A stretch of DNA of 64,000 nucleotides from Circinella minor (taxonomy: Eukaryota > Mucoromycota > Mucoromycetes > Mucorales > Lichtheimiaceae). The stretch covers positions 1 through 64,000 of the forward strand of contig JAEPRB010000187.1 in the NCBI GenBank assembly GCA_016758965.1. The letters are read 5' to 3'. Below are positions 33,060 to 45,079 of this stretch, in pieces (positions within the stretch are counted from its first letter, which is position 1; each line of letters opens with the position of its first letter). Made by a program: the position numbers and the translations under genes. Under the pieces are notes generated by a model that saw nothing but the letters and a program-made list of their open reading frames with translations, was not told the DNA's origin and did not search any database.

Positions 33060-34763
33060 ATGTCACACGCCAAGTATCAATCTCCATTGACTTCACGTTA
33101 TGCTTCCAAGGAAATGGCTTATAACTTTTCCGAGGATAAGCGCTATTCTACTTGGCGTAAGCTTTGGCTTAACCTCGCCATTGCTGAACAACGTCTCGGT
33201 TTGAGTGATATTACTGACGAAGGTATTGAACAAATGCGCGCTAACATTGACAACATTGACTATGAAGTTGCCGCTGCTGAAGAAAAGAAGCGTCGTCATG
33301 ATGTTATGGCTCACGTTCATGCCTTTGGTCAAGTTGCTCCTGCTGCAGCTGGTATTATTCACTTGGGTGCTACTTCTTGTTATGTTACTGGTAAATAATA
33401 ATATGATCGATTGCACTATTGTTTTTCTTTTACAGATATATCTATTCTTCCTTTTCTTTCTTTCTCATCTTTTTTAAAAGTAAGGCCAACTGCTTTTTTA
33501 AAAATAGTACTAATAAGCCAATAATTATTTCTTTATAAATAATAACAATAATAATAGACAACGGTGATTTGATTATTTTGCGTGATGCTTATGATATCGT
33601 CATCAAGAAACTTGTTCATGTTATTGATATTTTGACCCAATTCGCCAAGGCTTACCGTGATTTGCCTACTCTTGGTTTCACTCATTTCCAACCTGCCCAA
33701 TTGGTTACTGTTGGTAAGCGTGCCACTTTGTGGATTCAAGAACTTTTGTGGGATTTGCGCAACTTTGAACGCGCACGTAACGATTTGAAATTACGTGGTG
33801 TCAAGGGTACCACAGGTACCCAGGCCTCTTTCATGGCTCTTTTCAACGGTGATCATGATAAGGTTGAACAATTAGATCAATTGGTTACCGAATTATCTGG
33901 ATTTTCTGAAGCTTACCCAGTCTGTGGTCAAACCTATGCTCGTAAGATCGATATTGATGTCTTGAACCCATTGTCTGGATTCGGAGCTACTGCTCACAAG
34001 ATGGCCACTGATATTCGTTTATTGGCCAACTTGAAGGAAATTGAAGAGCCTTTTGAAAAGGATCAAATCGGCAGTTCCGCTATGGCTTACAAGCGTAACC
34101 CCATGCGTTCCGAACGTGTTTGCTCGCTCTCTCGCCATTTAATGGTTCTTGTTAATGATGCTTTACAAACATCTGCAGTTCAATGGTTAGAACGTACTTT
34201 GGATGATAGTGCTATTCGTCGTATTTCTTTGCCCGAAGCCTTTTTGACCACGGATATCTTGTTGACTCTCTTGCAAAACATTTCCGAAGGTATGGTTGTC
34301 TATCCCAAGGTTATTGAACGTCGTATCAATCAAGAATTGCCATTTATGGCCACTGAAAACATCATTATGGCTATGGTCAAGAAGGGTGGTGATCGTCAAC
34401 AATGTCATGAAGAAATCCGTGTCTTGTCTCACCAAGCCGCTCATGTTGTCAAGATGGAAGGTGGTGAAAATGATTTGATTGAACGTATTAAGAAGACTGA
34501 TTATTTCAAGCCTATTTGGAATGAGGTAAAGTGTATAACCATGAAATGAAATGATAACAGTAGTAGAAATGAGAGATAGAAACAGAAAATCTCATATTTT
34601 TTTATATTTATAAATACAGCTTCCCCAGTTGTTGGATCCTTCCACATTTATCGGTCGTGCACCTGAACAAGTTGATAACTTTGTTACCAAGCATGTTGAG
34701 CCTGCATTGGCTCCATATGCTGACGTTCTCAAGGAACGAACAAAGGCTGAATTGTCCGTTTAA
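33060..34763 (+). CDS. ADE13: Adenylosuccinate lyase
   Basis: Three exons, 33060-33390, 33558-34525 and 34620-34763, give 480 residues, close to yeast Ade13 (482). The enzyme cleaves SAICAR to AICAR and adenylosuccinate to AMP, releasing fumarate, in cytosolic purine synthesis. The fumarate-lyase signature [15 protein letters not shown] sits at about 282-296. The other active-site segments [14 protein letters not shown] (split by intron 1 within the Asp codon) and [16 protein letters not shown], with its catalytic His, are intact. SRYASKEM at the N-terminus and the C-terminal FIGRAPEQV stretch also fit the family. Codon use is more C-rich than in neighbours (AAG, GCC, CAC, ACC), as expected for a highly expressed housekeeping gene. 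It lies only 151 bases after KXD1 in the same direction. Confidence 0.96.
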
Positions 34764-34979
34764 ATCATTAAATAGTTTTCCATTTCACCATCATTCTCCC
34801 TTTCTCCAACATTTTATATATAATCAAACAGCTACATACACTTGAAAAAACACCTCGCTTCCCACCCCCCCCCCAAAAAAAAAAAAGAGCATTCTTTTTT
34901 TGTATCTTATTTTTCATTTTTTTTATCCATTTTTTAAAGCATTAAGATAAAAGAAAAAATTATATTGTTATTATGATAT

Positions 34980-35003
34980 ATAATTATATATATATATATA
35001 TAT
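34980..35003. repeat. (TA)n microsatellite between converging genes
   Basis: An alternating TA tract abuts the stop codon of the minus-strand USP14-like gene, in the 240-base gap shared with the 3' end of ADE13. Probably part of the 3' untranslated region of one or both genes. Confidence 0.7.
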
Positions 35004-37543
35004 TACTCGAGACGCTTTGCTCTATATAATACAATATAAGCTGTGTGCCAGTCACCTATAAATATGTACAAAGGATGATAAATATATATATCTCAGCTTG
35101 TTCTTAAATCGATGTATATATGTGGGAGGTTGTTTGAGTATGTTTTTTTTTTCTTACCTCCACCATCCAATCGTTCAATATCTGCATCTTTGACAACTGA
35201 GACCTTGTCATCATCGAATTTGTGCCACTCATCTAGAAAAATCCATCCATATTAGCTAATTGCACATGTATACCCCACACATATATGTATGATCAATTCT
35301 TACCTTCTCCTTTTTTGACCCAGCCAATGTAATGACCTATCAAAGAAAATATAGTTAGTAACATTTATTATACTATCCACACAAAAAAAAACAAAAGACC
35401 CTTATATATTACCTGAATCAGCAGATCGACCCACATGAGTCAATACAGCACATAATTCATATTGACCTGTAGGATTACCTCCAACATCCTTTAACAATTC
35501 TGGGTCCAAAAACTCGGACCAATCTACCTTGTCTTCCGAAGTATCCATATCCGTTGAAGATGAGCCTCCTGATGCGCCAGCAATTTCTTGATCAATCTTA
35601 CGTCGTTTTTCTTCACGTCTTTTTTGTTCCTTGTTATCATCCAATTCCTTAAGCTTCAATTTAGCCTTACTATATTTATTTTGCAATTCAGGTGTACACA
35701 ATTCAGTGGCATCAAAATTTAATGGAAATTTGACTCGACGTAAAATTTTGGCACGAATACGTTCTTGTGGCTTCCAAAAGAATCGAATAAATTGAATAGG
35801 TAAATATTGGGGTAGTCGACTCACACGCGATACACGTTCATATTTAGCAGTACGATCCAAGGTTGGTGAATTTTTTTCAATCTCTTCAGTAAGGGATTCT
35901 TTAATACCAGTTCCCATGTAATTTGTATCTTTAGAAATATGACAGCTCAATTTAGAGAATGGTTCTTGAGTAATTACTTTTTCTTCTTCAGGAGCTTCAA
36001 CACATTTCAATCTAATAAATAAATCCCAAAGTATACCTTCTTGTTAGACATGTAAACTATGACGTAAGAATAATAATAACGATAATATGATAAATTACAA
36101 ACGCACTCTGATTGAATTTCACCGGTCATGTACTGTTCAATGAAGTTATGACCTGTTGTATCATCTTTGGGTAACTTGGCCTTTAATACAGAAACCAATT
36201 CACTCCAACATTCTTCAGCATCTTGTTGCATAGGAGCACCTCCTTGACCAGTTTGTGAGAACTGTGGGAATACTTGACGAAGCATCTATAAATATCATTA
36301 TTAGTAAGTTCACCAAAGCACCCTCCTAAACAAAACAAAAATCCTTTTGAATCTCTCTTCCCCAAATTTTTGATTCTAATTTTTTTTTTATCTACATACC
36401 TGCCAAAAAACTAATGGAGGAAAACCTTCACTGTTACGTCCCAAATCCTTAAATAAATTTCTCAAGCTTGCTGTTAAATTGCCTCGATTATCCACATTGG
36501 CGAGTCCACCTTCGTACCTGAATTTTATTTTTATTAAAAAAAGTTTTAAATCAGTAAATCGTACCTTTATTTTCTCTTTTATAAAAAAAAACCATTACTA
36601 TTTTATTCATCCTTACTTGTCCAAAGCAGTATGTAATTCTGGCATGACACGAAGACATTGAAGAGTCGAATTCTAAACAAGTAGTTGATATTTAGTTCCT
36701 TAATCTTTATCACAATAATCAGCTTCATTTTCATTTTTACCATATAACAAGTGTTACCAAGGTTTTCTAAACCAGCAGGAATCTCAAGCTAATCATAGTA
36801 ATAAGAATAGTAACAAAATGTTAAATTGTATAAATATCTCATGTTTCTTAATGTCTACTTTTCCAAACCAATTATTATATAAATATAGTACGTACAGCTT
36901 CAGCTTTCTCAGCATCAGTCATATCTTCAATGAATTGTGTAGGTTTTTCTGGTGCTTTTGGCAGTTCACCTGCTGTTCCCATCATCATTAAAGTTTGGCC
37001 CTAAAATATACACAGAGCATGTAAAGTGAGTTTATTTACCTCGATAACCTTTTCTTTACACCCTCTTTATTTTCATTTGTTCATTTGCTCAATTCAAAAT
37101 AAAAACCCTTTCTTTTTCTTTTTGCTTACGTTTTTAAGTCCTAATTTATTAAGATCGGTCGTGTCCTAAATCAAAAACAAGATGTGATCATCCCCCATCA
37201 CCTCAATAGATCAATAATCAAACCTCAATCAAAGAAAAAACCGGTACAATATAACAATTAAAAATCAACTTTACCTTGAGCATACCACCTTTAACCATGA
37301 TCTTTTGACGTTCGGGCGGAACACCAGTTTGGGAATAGATTTGACTCTTGAAAAGCTCAGGGCTTTCGTCCGTATCTTATTATTGTCATGTGTTTTTTTT
37401 TTCTAGTTAGTCAAAGAACCAAATGTGCATATATACATATTTATATAATCAGCAAGGATTTTTTTATTATCCTTATATTTACCAAGTTCAATATTATCAA
37501 ACTTCTTTCCACTCCACTTGACGTTAACTTTAACAATAGGCAT
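35003..37543 (-). CDS. UBP6: Proteasome-associated deubiquitinase, USP14/Ubp6 type
   Basis: Twelve exons in transcript order: 37483-37543, 37275-37375, 37130-37165, 36896-37000, 36741-36788, 36617-36672, 36400-36517, 36107-36285, 35413-36011, 35304-35336, 35158-35232, 35003-35055, giving 487 residues (human USP14 has 494). Residues 1-75 are the ubiquitin-like domain that docks on the proteasome (MPIVKVNVKWSGKKFDN). The Cys box LENLGNTCYMNSTLQCL puts the nucleophile at Cys115. The His box GRSADSGHYIGWVKK puts the catalytic His at 436, and GDWHTAYIVLY ends the domain. Exon 8 uses a GTGCGT donor, chosen because only that junction joins to LKCVEAPEEEK in phase and matches USP14. The enzyme trims ubiquitin from substrates at the 26S proteasome. 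Many exons are under 60 bases, so automated calls may fragment it. Confidence 0.94.
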
Positions 37544-38303
37544 TGCGTCTTTTTTTATGTGTGTATATTAAAAAAGAGAAGACGCGTAAGTCAGCCTTCT
37601 TCCTTTATAGTTAACATTTGGATCGCCGCAATTGATTGTATGCATTGGCTTATAGAATCGCCCTTCCAAAAAAAAAGAAGTGCCTACTATTTAGTTTTTC
37701 AGACTTTTCTTCCAGAGCATTCTTTTACGTCATAATTAGTATAGTAATGAGTTATTTCCATGGTGAAATAATTTATATTAACGTTTTATTACATAAAAAA
37801 CATATATATGTTATATGTCATTGTCTTTTGAAAAGTTTGACAGTTGCATATGATAATCAATAATTAAAGTGACAGAGAGAATTGAATCTACTACTTAGTA
37901 TATTTACTCATCCAAACTGTTATTCACATTTGATTATCATGATACGTAGCAGCGAAATTTCGAATCAGATACTCTTATGTGATACCATAGAGACTTCATT
38001 CTTTTATTTTAATTCGTTGTTGACACTTATCAAGGTCCTTTATTAATTTCAAGCCTTGTAACATAACCAAAAGTTAATAAGGGATGTACGTACTTCTGTT
38101 TGAAAAGAATAGCAAGCGTCCAAATTAAATATCCCTACAGTAATGTGGAACATAAAATTATGGTGTAACTATAAATAAAAAACAGTTTGCAAAAAAGTTT
38201 TTTTTTTTTTTTTTTACGTACAATCAAAACCCCCTTCTTTTTTCTGCTCTTCACTACTTTTATTTTCTGTTCAAAACTATTCCCGAACACGCTTTAGATA
38301 ACA
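37544..38303. other. Divergent intergenic region
   Basis: The shared upstream region of the USP14-like gene (minus) and the F-box/SANT gene (plus) is AT-rich with a T18-type run near 38198-38215. No gene was seen. Confidence 0.4.
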
Positions 38304-39465
38304 ATGATGACACCAAAAAAAACTACTATTCGCTATATTGATTTCTTTACCTTTTTCCCTCTGGAAATCATATGTCTTATCTTTAATTTCTTGCCTCCAG
38401 AAGCTGTCGCCGAATCCACTATGGTTTCAAAGCTGTGGGCACAACAGCTTTTTCGTTGCGACAGCTGCTGGTCGGATGTCATAGTTACCGAGTTATCGGG
38501 TGGAGATTTCCTTTACCCTTGCCAACAATTAAGTCATATAATCCACCACGTCCATCACCTCACGCTTCCATACGGTAGTCATTATCTTCAACTTTTCCTT
38601 AACCGTATGGCTCGCACTCATTCCGACACACATTTTAAATCCATCACCTTCGCTTCTCATTATATTCCACCTAAATCTCAAAGTAAGTAAAACAAAATTC
38701 GGTCATATATAATCATTCTTTTTTGTGCATAATAAAATATGCTTTATCGAAATATGGATAGCTTTTTATTGATGCATTGTATATAATAATATATTTATTA
38801 ACAAGTGTCTCCGTTTGCTTTTTTTTTTATTTCTATATTATATCAACAACGCTAAAAGCATATAACACTAAAACCCTTATCAAACCACCCACACCTCAAT
38901 TTCTTGTCAATTTTCTTTCCATCCTTATACGTAAAAATCATGCCACTTTAAAATCAATTATTTTACCAAACACAGCCCGCATTTCCCCACAAATCATCAA
39001 AACCCGATTAGCCCGTATTGGTTCCAAAATTACTATAAACTCCATTCATTTCATCAAACAAGAACCTACACCCATTCACCCTAAACCAATTTACTATCCA
39101 CTACCACCACTACCAAAACAACTACCGGTATGTAACCAAAAAAAAAAAAAACGATTCTGTCGAATCCCATAACATAAATTATCATAAAAACCGCATACGT
39201 AATAATTGTTTTTTTTTTCAAACAGCACCTACGAGATCCCACCCAGTTACTAAACTGGCACACGTACTGGACTGAAGAAGATCAGGATGCGCTCGTCTGG
39301 CTCTACAGGCGTCTTCCTGATCAGTGGAATACCATTTGTTTATATCTACTGCGATCATCAGGTGGATGCAGACAAAAGTACCGACAAATACATGAAATGT
39401 ACAAATCTGATAAGGGTGGTACTCGTGTTCCACGTCCTCTGTCTTCCTGGTGGGAAATCTCTTAA
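38304..39465 (+). CDS. F-box protein with C-terminal Myb/SANT-like domain
   Basis: Three exons, 38304-38682, 38859-39127 and 39226-39465, in phase, give 295 residues. The start may be either of two adjacent ATGs. Residues about 14-55 are an F-box (FFPLEIICLIFNFLPPEA, then MVSKLWAQQLF). A helical, then proline-rich linker (LPPLPKQLP) leads to residues about 227-272: WHTYWTEEDQDALVWLYRRL, then DQWNTICLYL, then LRSSGGCRQKYRQI. The Trp-EED-Leu...Trp...Leu-Arg-Ser-x(3)-Cys-Arg-x-Lys-Tyr spacing is that of a single Myb/SANT repeat. The tail GGTRVPRPL resembles GGTRPPSRL of the gene at 42707-43772, which shows the two are full-length paralogues. The F-box segments also match (PEAVAESTMVSK and PETVAESTLVSK). 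Inferred role: an SCF adaptor acting on DNA or chromatin-bound targets. No known orthologue is recognised. Confidence 0.72.
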
Positions 39466-40376
39466 ATACTCCTTTTTCTTTGTTTTTCTTCTAGTTCTTT
39501 CTCATTATTCCATTCATTGAAAACTAAGTACACATCACCTCATCCATGTATATCAATACTTCTTCCCTTTTTTTTTCTATCGTCAACATCACTGTATATA
39601 ATAGCACAGAAAATCGACCCCTTTACGTATCTAAAACATTAACACATTTCTTTATATAAATCAATAACGACATCATCTATACTGTACAACTACACGCCCA
39701 CAATAGACTCATATTAGTTTGTATCAATATATAATTTTGAGTTTTTTTCTTTCATCTACTTTTTAATAACAATATGATACTACCATGGACATGTTTACAT
39801 AAAAAAATATAATGGGAAATATTAATTGCTACGTATTTTATATCGACACTTGTTAAAACATGAAAGCAATGCTATACATTGCATACACTTTTTTAGAAGG
39901 AAAAAAGTATAAATACATTCAAAGTTAAAATTTCATTATCCGGATCAAGTTTTTGCCCTAAATAAAATGTCAATCAGCAGGGTATCAATGTAGGATGTCT
40001 GATAATTTGATCCATTTTTTTTCAATAGCGTATAGAATATTAATCGTAAGTAAAGCAATATGGTAGATTCTTAATCACCATCGGCGACAATGGTATAAAT
40101 AAAAGGCTAGTATATAGAAATTACGATTAAAATGAGCTCTATCTATCTATATCTAGTTCAGTTTTCACTATATTAAAACATCTTGGGTTCTCAAGAAATG
40201 ATTGTACTTGTACAACATTCCTAGACAGTCAAGATCTTTATGACTTTTTACAACCCCGCTACGGCTTTTTCGGTTAATCCCCATGTAGATTTTTTTTCCG
40301 CCTTCCTCAGCTTTCCCCATCAACTTTTTTTTTTCTATACTTTCCCTCTTTCTTTTTGTATATACATTAAACAAAA
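39466..40376. other. Intergenic, no gene seen
   Basis: AT-rich DNA between two plus-strand genes. A pyrimidine-rich block (40296-40357) precedes the alcohol dehydrogenase ATG and is a typical fungal leader/promoter feature. Nothing else was recognised. Confidence 0.4.
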
Positions 40377-41997
40377 ATGTCTTCTGAAAAAGGCGGATAC
40401 GAAATCACAGCATATGCTACAACTGATAAACCAGGAGAATTTGAAAAAATAACTTATGATACCCCACCATTAAAAGATGATGAAGTTTATATCAAAATTT
40501 TAGCAGGTGGTGTATGTCATACTGATATACTTTTTATGAATAAACCTGGTGTAGTTCTTGGTCATGAACCTGTTGGAGAAATCGTTGATATTGGTGCAGG
40601 TGTTAGAGGACATAAGAAAGGTGAAATTGTTGGGTAAATATTTTAATTACTTTTTTAAATAAACACTATCATTCAGATGCTATAACTTTTATTTATTTAT
40701 TGTTATTATTATTAGTTGGATGTTTTTAAGAGAGGCTTGTTTGGATTGTAAAAAATGTAGATCTGGATATGATAGCATGTGTCCATACCGTATTTCATTT
40801 CCTGAAGGAAATAATAATGGTTTTGCTCATAGTGTTGTTTGTAAAGCAAAGTAAGTAATTCATATATTTATAGTTACGCGTAATTCCGAATAGCGGGGAT
40901 TTTCATAAAAAAAATTGAAAACAATAAAAATAGCAGTAAATGAATCAAAACTGTCATGTCAAAATAACCTATAGTAGAAAAACTATAGATATTAACGGAA
41001 AAGAGGGGAACAAAAAAATTATATATTGATTATTCATTTACTTTTTATTATTCAGGTTTATATATTCAATTCCAGATTGTTTTACACCCCAAGAAGCCGC
41101 GCCCTTAATGTGCGCTGGATTAACAGTTTTCACTGCGTTACATATTGCGCAAGTTCCTCCCACAGCTCATGTGGCCATTGTTGGTATTGGTGGATTAGGT
41201 CATATTGGTTTACAGTTCGCTCGTGCATGGGGATGTCATGTTACTGCGATCTCTCATACCCCAGTAAGCTTTTAACTTGTTTTTCTTTTGTTATTACTAT
41301 AGTTATTGGACAAGGTAGCATGTTCTAACAGGAGCAATAAATTAATCTTAATACATTATCTTTACTACGCAATAGTCTAAAAAAGAAGATGCTTTTAAAT
41401 TTGGTGCACATGAATTCTTATGTTCCAAAGATTTTACACCAGAATATATTGAAAAAGCACCTAAATTCGATTATATCTTAAACACAGTTAGTGTTAATAT
41501 TGAATGGGACAATTATATGGATTTGTTGGATAGGTAAGGTTTCTATATAAATGTATATAAGTAATTCAACTAGAATTGAAAAATGGTTAGTTTTCGTATA
41601 TAACTATAAATAATGGAAACTAAATAATGTATAACCTTAAAAAAACAGTAACGGACAACTCTTTATGCTCGGAATTCCTGAAGGACCTATCGTGATTGAG
41701 AAGGTTTTAGCAAATATCGCAAATCAAAAAACTCTTCGAGGTTCTGTGAATGGTAGTCGTTATGTTGTGGATCTTATGTTGGAATTTGCTGCACGACATA
41801 ATATCAAACCAGCTGTTGTAGATTATCCAATGGTAAGAGTATAACTTTATTTTTTTATTTTTGTAACCCATTGTAACCTTTTGTTTTTTTTTTCTTTCGT
41901 TGCTATATCATAGACACCTGAAGGAATTAGTAAAGCTATAAAAGATAACGAAGATAACTCAACCCGATACCGAGCTGTATTGACTCCACAACATTAA
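40377..41997 (+). CDS. Zinc-dependent alcohol dehydrogenase (MDR superfamily, CAD/ADH6-like)
   Basis: Six exons, 40377-40633, 40716-40850, 41056-41263, 41376-41533, 41649-41832 and 41914-41997, give 341 residues. The catalytic zinc site is GGVCHTD, GHEPVGE and APLMCAG. The structural zinc site is CLDCKKC-RSGYDSM-C, with the canonical C-x2-C-x2-C-x7-C spacing. The Rossmann motif is VGIGGLGHIGLQFARAWG. After the second strand comes SHTPSKKEDAFKFGA, with small and basic residues instead of an acidic one, which suggests NADP(H) as in yeast Adh6 and plant cinnamyl alcohol dehydrogenases. It likely reduces aldehydes or oxidises alcohols in the cytosol; the substrate is unknown. The segment between CHTD and GHEP is a few residues shorter than usual, removing part of a substrate loop. 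Confidence 0.9.
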
Positions 41998-42706
41998 ATT
42001 ATTGAAAATTGTAAAAATGTCTAAATTATCATGGTATCCTATAAGACTTACTACAATTTTTAGATATATTATTACAACAACAAAAAACCGACCTTCCTTT
42101 TTTTCTTTCAAGACGATAAAGAATGAACAGAAAAAAGATGTTCCCAATTCTGTCGAATGCAGCATATACACACTTTAATCATTTTAGGGCTTAACAAACA
42201 TGTTTGAAGACAACTAGGTTGAATAAAAATTTTAAAAGTCTCTACTTGTCGAATATTACAATAGAATTTAGACAATGGATCTGACGATTAGATCATGTGT
42301 CAGATACAGAGTATCTGGCATTGAATGAATACAGTAATATGTGGAGGGGGGCTTTTTTGAGCTGGTACAGAATCTTTATATGGTATCATTATAATACAGC
42401 AATAAATCCCCCGCATGGAATCAAGTAATTGATACTAAATTACTTGTTACCATTTGGTATATTATTAAGAGATTAAAAGTATACAGGCGAATGTAAACGA
42501 AGTATGCATAGAAGAAAGAAAGAGAGAAAACGAAAAACAGAAACAAAACATATTCGTTAAGGAGACACATAATACGAGAGATATAAGGCAATGGATTTAA
42601 TCAATAGAATTTTTTTTTAAAATCAGATATTATATGATACGTAAACAAGCAGAAGTATATAAAAAATATTGTGAGAAAGAAAATAATAATGAAGCAAATG
42701 CTGAGG
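41998..42706. other. Convergent 3' intergenic region
   Basis: Lies between the alcohol dehydrogenase and the minus-strand F-box/SANT gene. A G-rich string GGAGGGGGGC occurs near 42342. No open frame or RNA gene was supported. Confidence 0.4.
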
Positions 42707-43772
42707 TTATTCTTGACGCTGGAGTGGTAATCGGGAAGGAGGACGGGTACCGCCATATCCTTGATAGCTACGATAAATCATTGAGAACCGTGCTGAAGTA
42801 GCACCGGGCGTCCTGCCCAATCTACGGGCGATTCGAGCAATTTCAATACCTTGATTTTTATAAAAAACAAGCGCGTCTTCATGCGAAGAAATCCAGGGTT
42901 TACCATGGTTGGCAAGTGGTGAAGGAGCAATATACTAAATAGAAATATATATAAGATATAATAATATCGATATTAATTGATGTTCTTAAAATGAGCTTTT
43001 GAATATAATGTTTTTTTTTATATCAGACTGTCGGTTTTTCTATTTTCTATTGAAGTGCATAGTTTTCTTTTACCTGCATTCTTTTAAACAGTTCAATTTT
43101 TTGTCGGCAACTATGAGTATTCAACAATTTTTGATTCCAGTTTTTAGATACTAGAGTGGACTCGGCAACGGTTTCGGGGTCAACGTATTTCATGATTGAG
43201 CTGACCAGATCGAATGGTAATAAATTAACAATATCGATTCGGTGCTTGGATTTTTTTTGAGCCCGAATTTTACCATCTTGAAGTAATTCGTAGTTAGAGT
43301 CGCTGAATGAGACTGACTTTAGGCCTTTATTAAAGACTTCAATTGCTCGCTCTTGTAAACCTTGATCGATATAACGCCGACCTACAATAAGATACCCAGT
43401 AGGATTTTTTGGTGCGAAATTGATCATTGCCCACGCGTTCTCTAGCTCTTCCTGGTATTTGTGTTTACGAGCCCACGAAGCAGCCTGTAAGACTAAAACG
43501 CGCACTGCCTTTTCTTGCAATTCCTGCAAAAGCGGTGCTGCTTGATCAATTGCTTCATCGAATCGGCCTGCTTTAAACGATTCATTGGCATTACTGATGA
43601 CAATGTCAAATTGAATGGGTAAGGGGGTTTTTATTATTGATTTATCATTATCATTATTTTTATTATTATTATTCTTGTTCTTGTTGTTACTGTTGTTCTT
43701 GGTAGTCGACTTGGCGGACTTGCCAGTATTGGTAGAGGATTTCTCGGTTTTGATATGAATAGGTTTGGTCAT
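42707..43772 (-). CDS. TPR-like / F-box / Myb-SANT-like protein
   Basis: Two exons, 43074-43772 and 42707-42934, joined in phase after CAG, give 308 residues. The start MTKPIHIKTEK at 43772 is preferred over an upstream Met at 43865, whose extension looks like translated leader. Residues 10-45 are Lys/Asn-rich. Residues about 55-165 are TPR-like helices (SFKAGRFDEAIDQAAPLLQ, then NPTGYLIVGRRYIDQGLQ, then RAIEVFNKGLKSV). An F-box lies at about 179-222 (VNLLPFDLVSSIMKYVDPET, LVSKNWNQKLL). Residues about 245-291 are a Myb/SANT-like repeat: KPWISSHEDALVFYKNQG, then IARIARRLGRTPGATSARF. The N-terminal half parallels the F-box gene at 4603. The F-box and C-terminus parallel the gene at 38304. Inferred role: an SCF adaptor with a DNA- or histone-binding end. 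Confidence 0.72.
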
Positions 43773-44979
43773 TTTTTTTTTGTGTAGCTTCGAAAAAAGT
43801 AATAGTAATAAAGGGAGACCAAAAAAAAATAAATTTTTGAAATGATAAAATTTTAAGTTTGACAAAGAAAAACAGATGGTGGGTATTTTCTTTTATATGT
43901 CCATTACATGTCTTATCTTACTGCTATTATTAGCTCGTCAATACGTAATACTTTTTTTTTGAATCTTTTTTTATCAATAATAGTTATATTCCTTCTTTAT
44001 CAGTAGTTATAAAAAAAATATCGTATTCATGTTCATGAATTAGTTGCTAAGGCATCGTTTTAATCGTTGTTACGACAATAAAAGTAAATAAAACGTTTTG
44101 AGGTCAATAAGACTAAATCTAGTCAGTGAGAAATCATAAAAGCAATAACCCCAAACGATCGTATGTTCTCTATCATAGTCAGTGAGATCAAATTACTGTT
44201 ATATGTTGGTGTTCATATACGTACAAAGAAATAAGGTATCACCCACAATTTCTTTTACAGTATAATAAAGAAAGATCGATTATTTAAATTCAACAATTAT
44301 TTGAAGTTCTCGTTTCAAATAACAAGGAGATTACGTTTTGATCATAACAAATATTACATGTGACCCCAAACAATGTTCAATAATACTTGAATTTGCAGAT
44401 TATGTAAAACTAGTAGATGAATTATCAAGCACCGTTTGGTATAATCATTTAACATACTATTAATTTCATTCTTAATACCTCTACAATAATGAAAAACTTG
44501 ATATAATATGGCATCGTCGTCGTATCGATAGTATACATAGTCTAAATTATGACTATAGCCAAAATAAGGATGTCGGTCGATTTATTTTGCTTTTTGGTCA
44601 GAAACTATCCATCCATACTCAAGTAAATGATTTGATACATACAACAATCTATTTAATATAATTTACTTGATTGTGAACGAAGGGAGTACCTATAAATTTA
44701 TGAAATACAATAATTACTTGTGATTTGGCCCAAGAATAAGTAGTGTTCTTTTCCATTTATATACTAATTATTCAAGTTTTTATCAAATAATATATTTTTG
44801 TTATATACATTCTATTAATATAATATGACGTGAAGTATCTTTGTATATATGATATACAAAATAGAGAACCATCATCATTATTTATTATTGATTTTGTCTT
44901 GTACTGGTTGAATAACTTTTTGACCTACAACCAACAAAAGAAGGGAAACTCCGGTTCTGCAAAGCAAGCAACTTTTTTT
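43773..44979. other. Divergent intergenic region
   Basis: No gene was seen. The string TAGTCAGTGAG occurs twice, near 44119 and 44179, in the same orientation. A short inverted pair, CTCAAGTAAATGATTTGA and ATTTACTTGATTG, lies near 44620-44675. The region is otherwise AT-rich. Confidence 0.4.
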
Positions 44980-44988
44980 TTTCGCGCC
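44980..44988 (+). promoter_or_regulatory. E2F/MBF-like site upstream of NUP159
   Basis: TTTCGCGCC lies about 92 bases before the NUP159 ATG, followed by a weaker TTTCGCGTC near 45035. The match to the E2F consensus is exact over the core. Cell-cycle control is inferred, not shown. Confidence 0.4.
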
Positions 44989-45079
44989 ATACATTTTTTG
45001 TGGTGTTTGCAGTTTCACACTCCTTTTTTTATATTTTCGCGTCGTTCTCTACCTTTTATTTCATTCATAAAAAAGCACC

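Noticed and set aside
33093..33416. 107-codon minus-strand frame opposite ADE13
   Set aside because: Antisense shadow of a strongly conserved coding exon.
43773..43865. 31-codon N-terminal extension of the TPR/F-box/SANT gene
   Set aside because: It would give a hydrophobic Leu/Phe run coded by an AT-rich leader. The Met at 43772 starts the charged N-terminus expected of a soluble protein.
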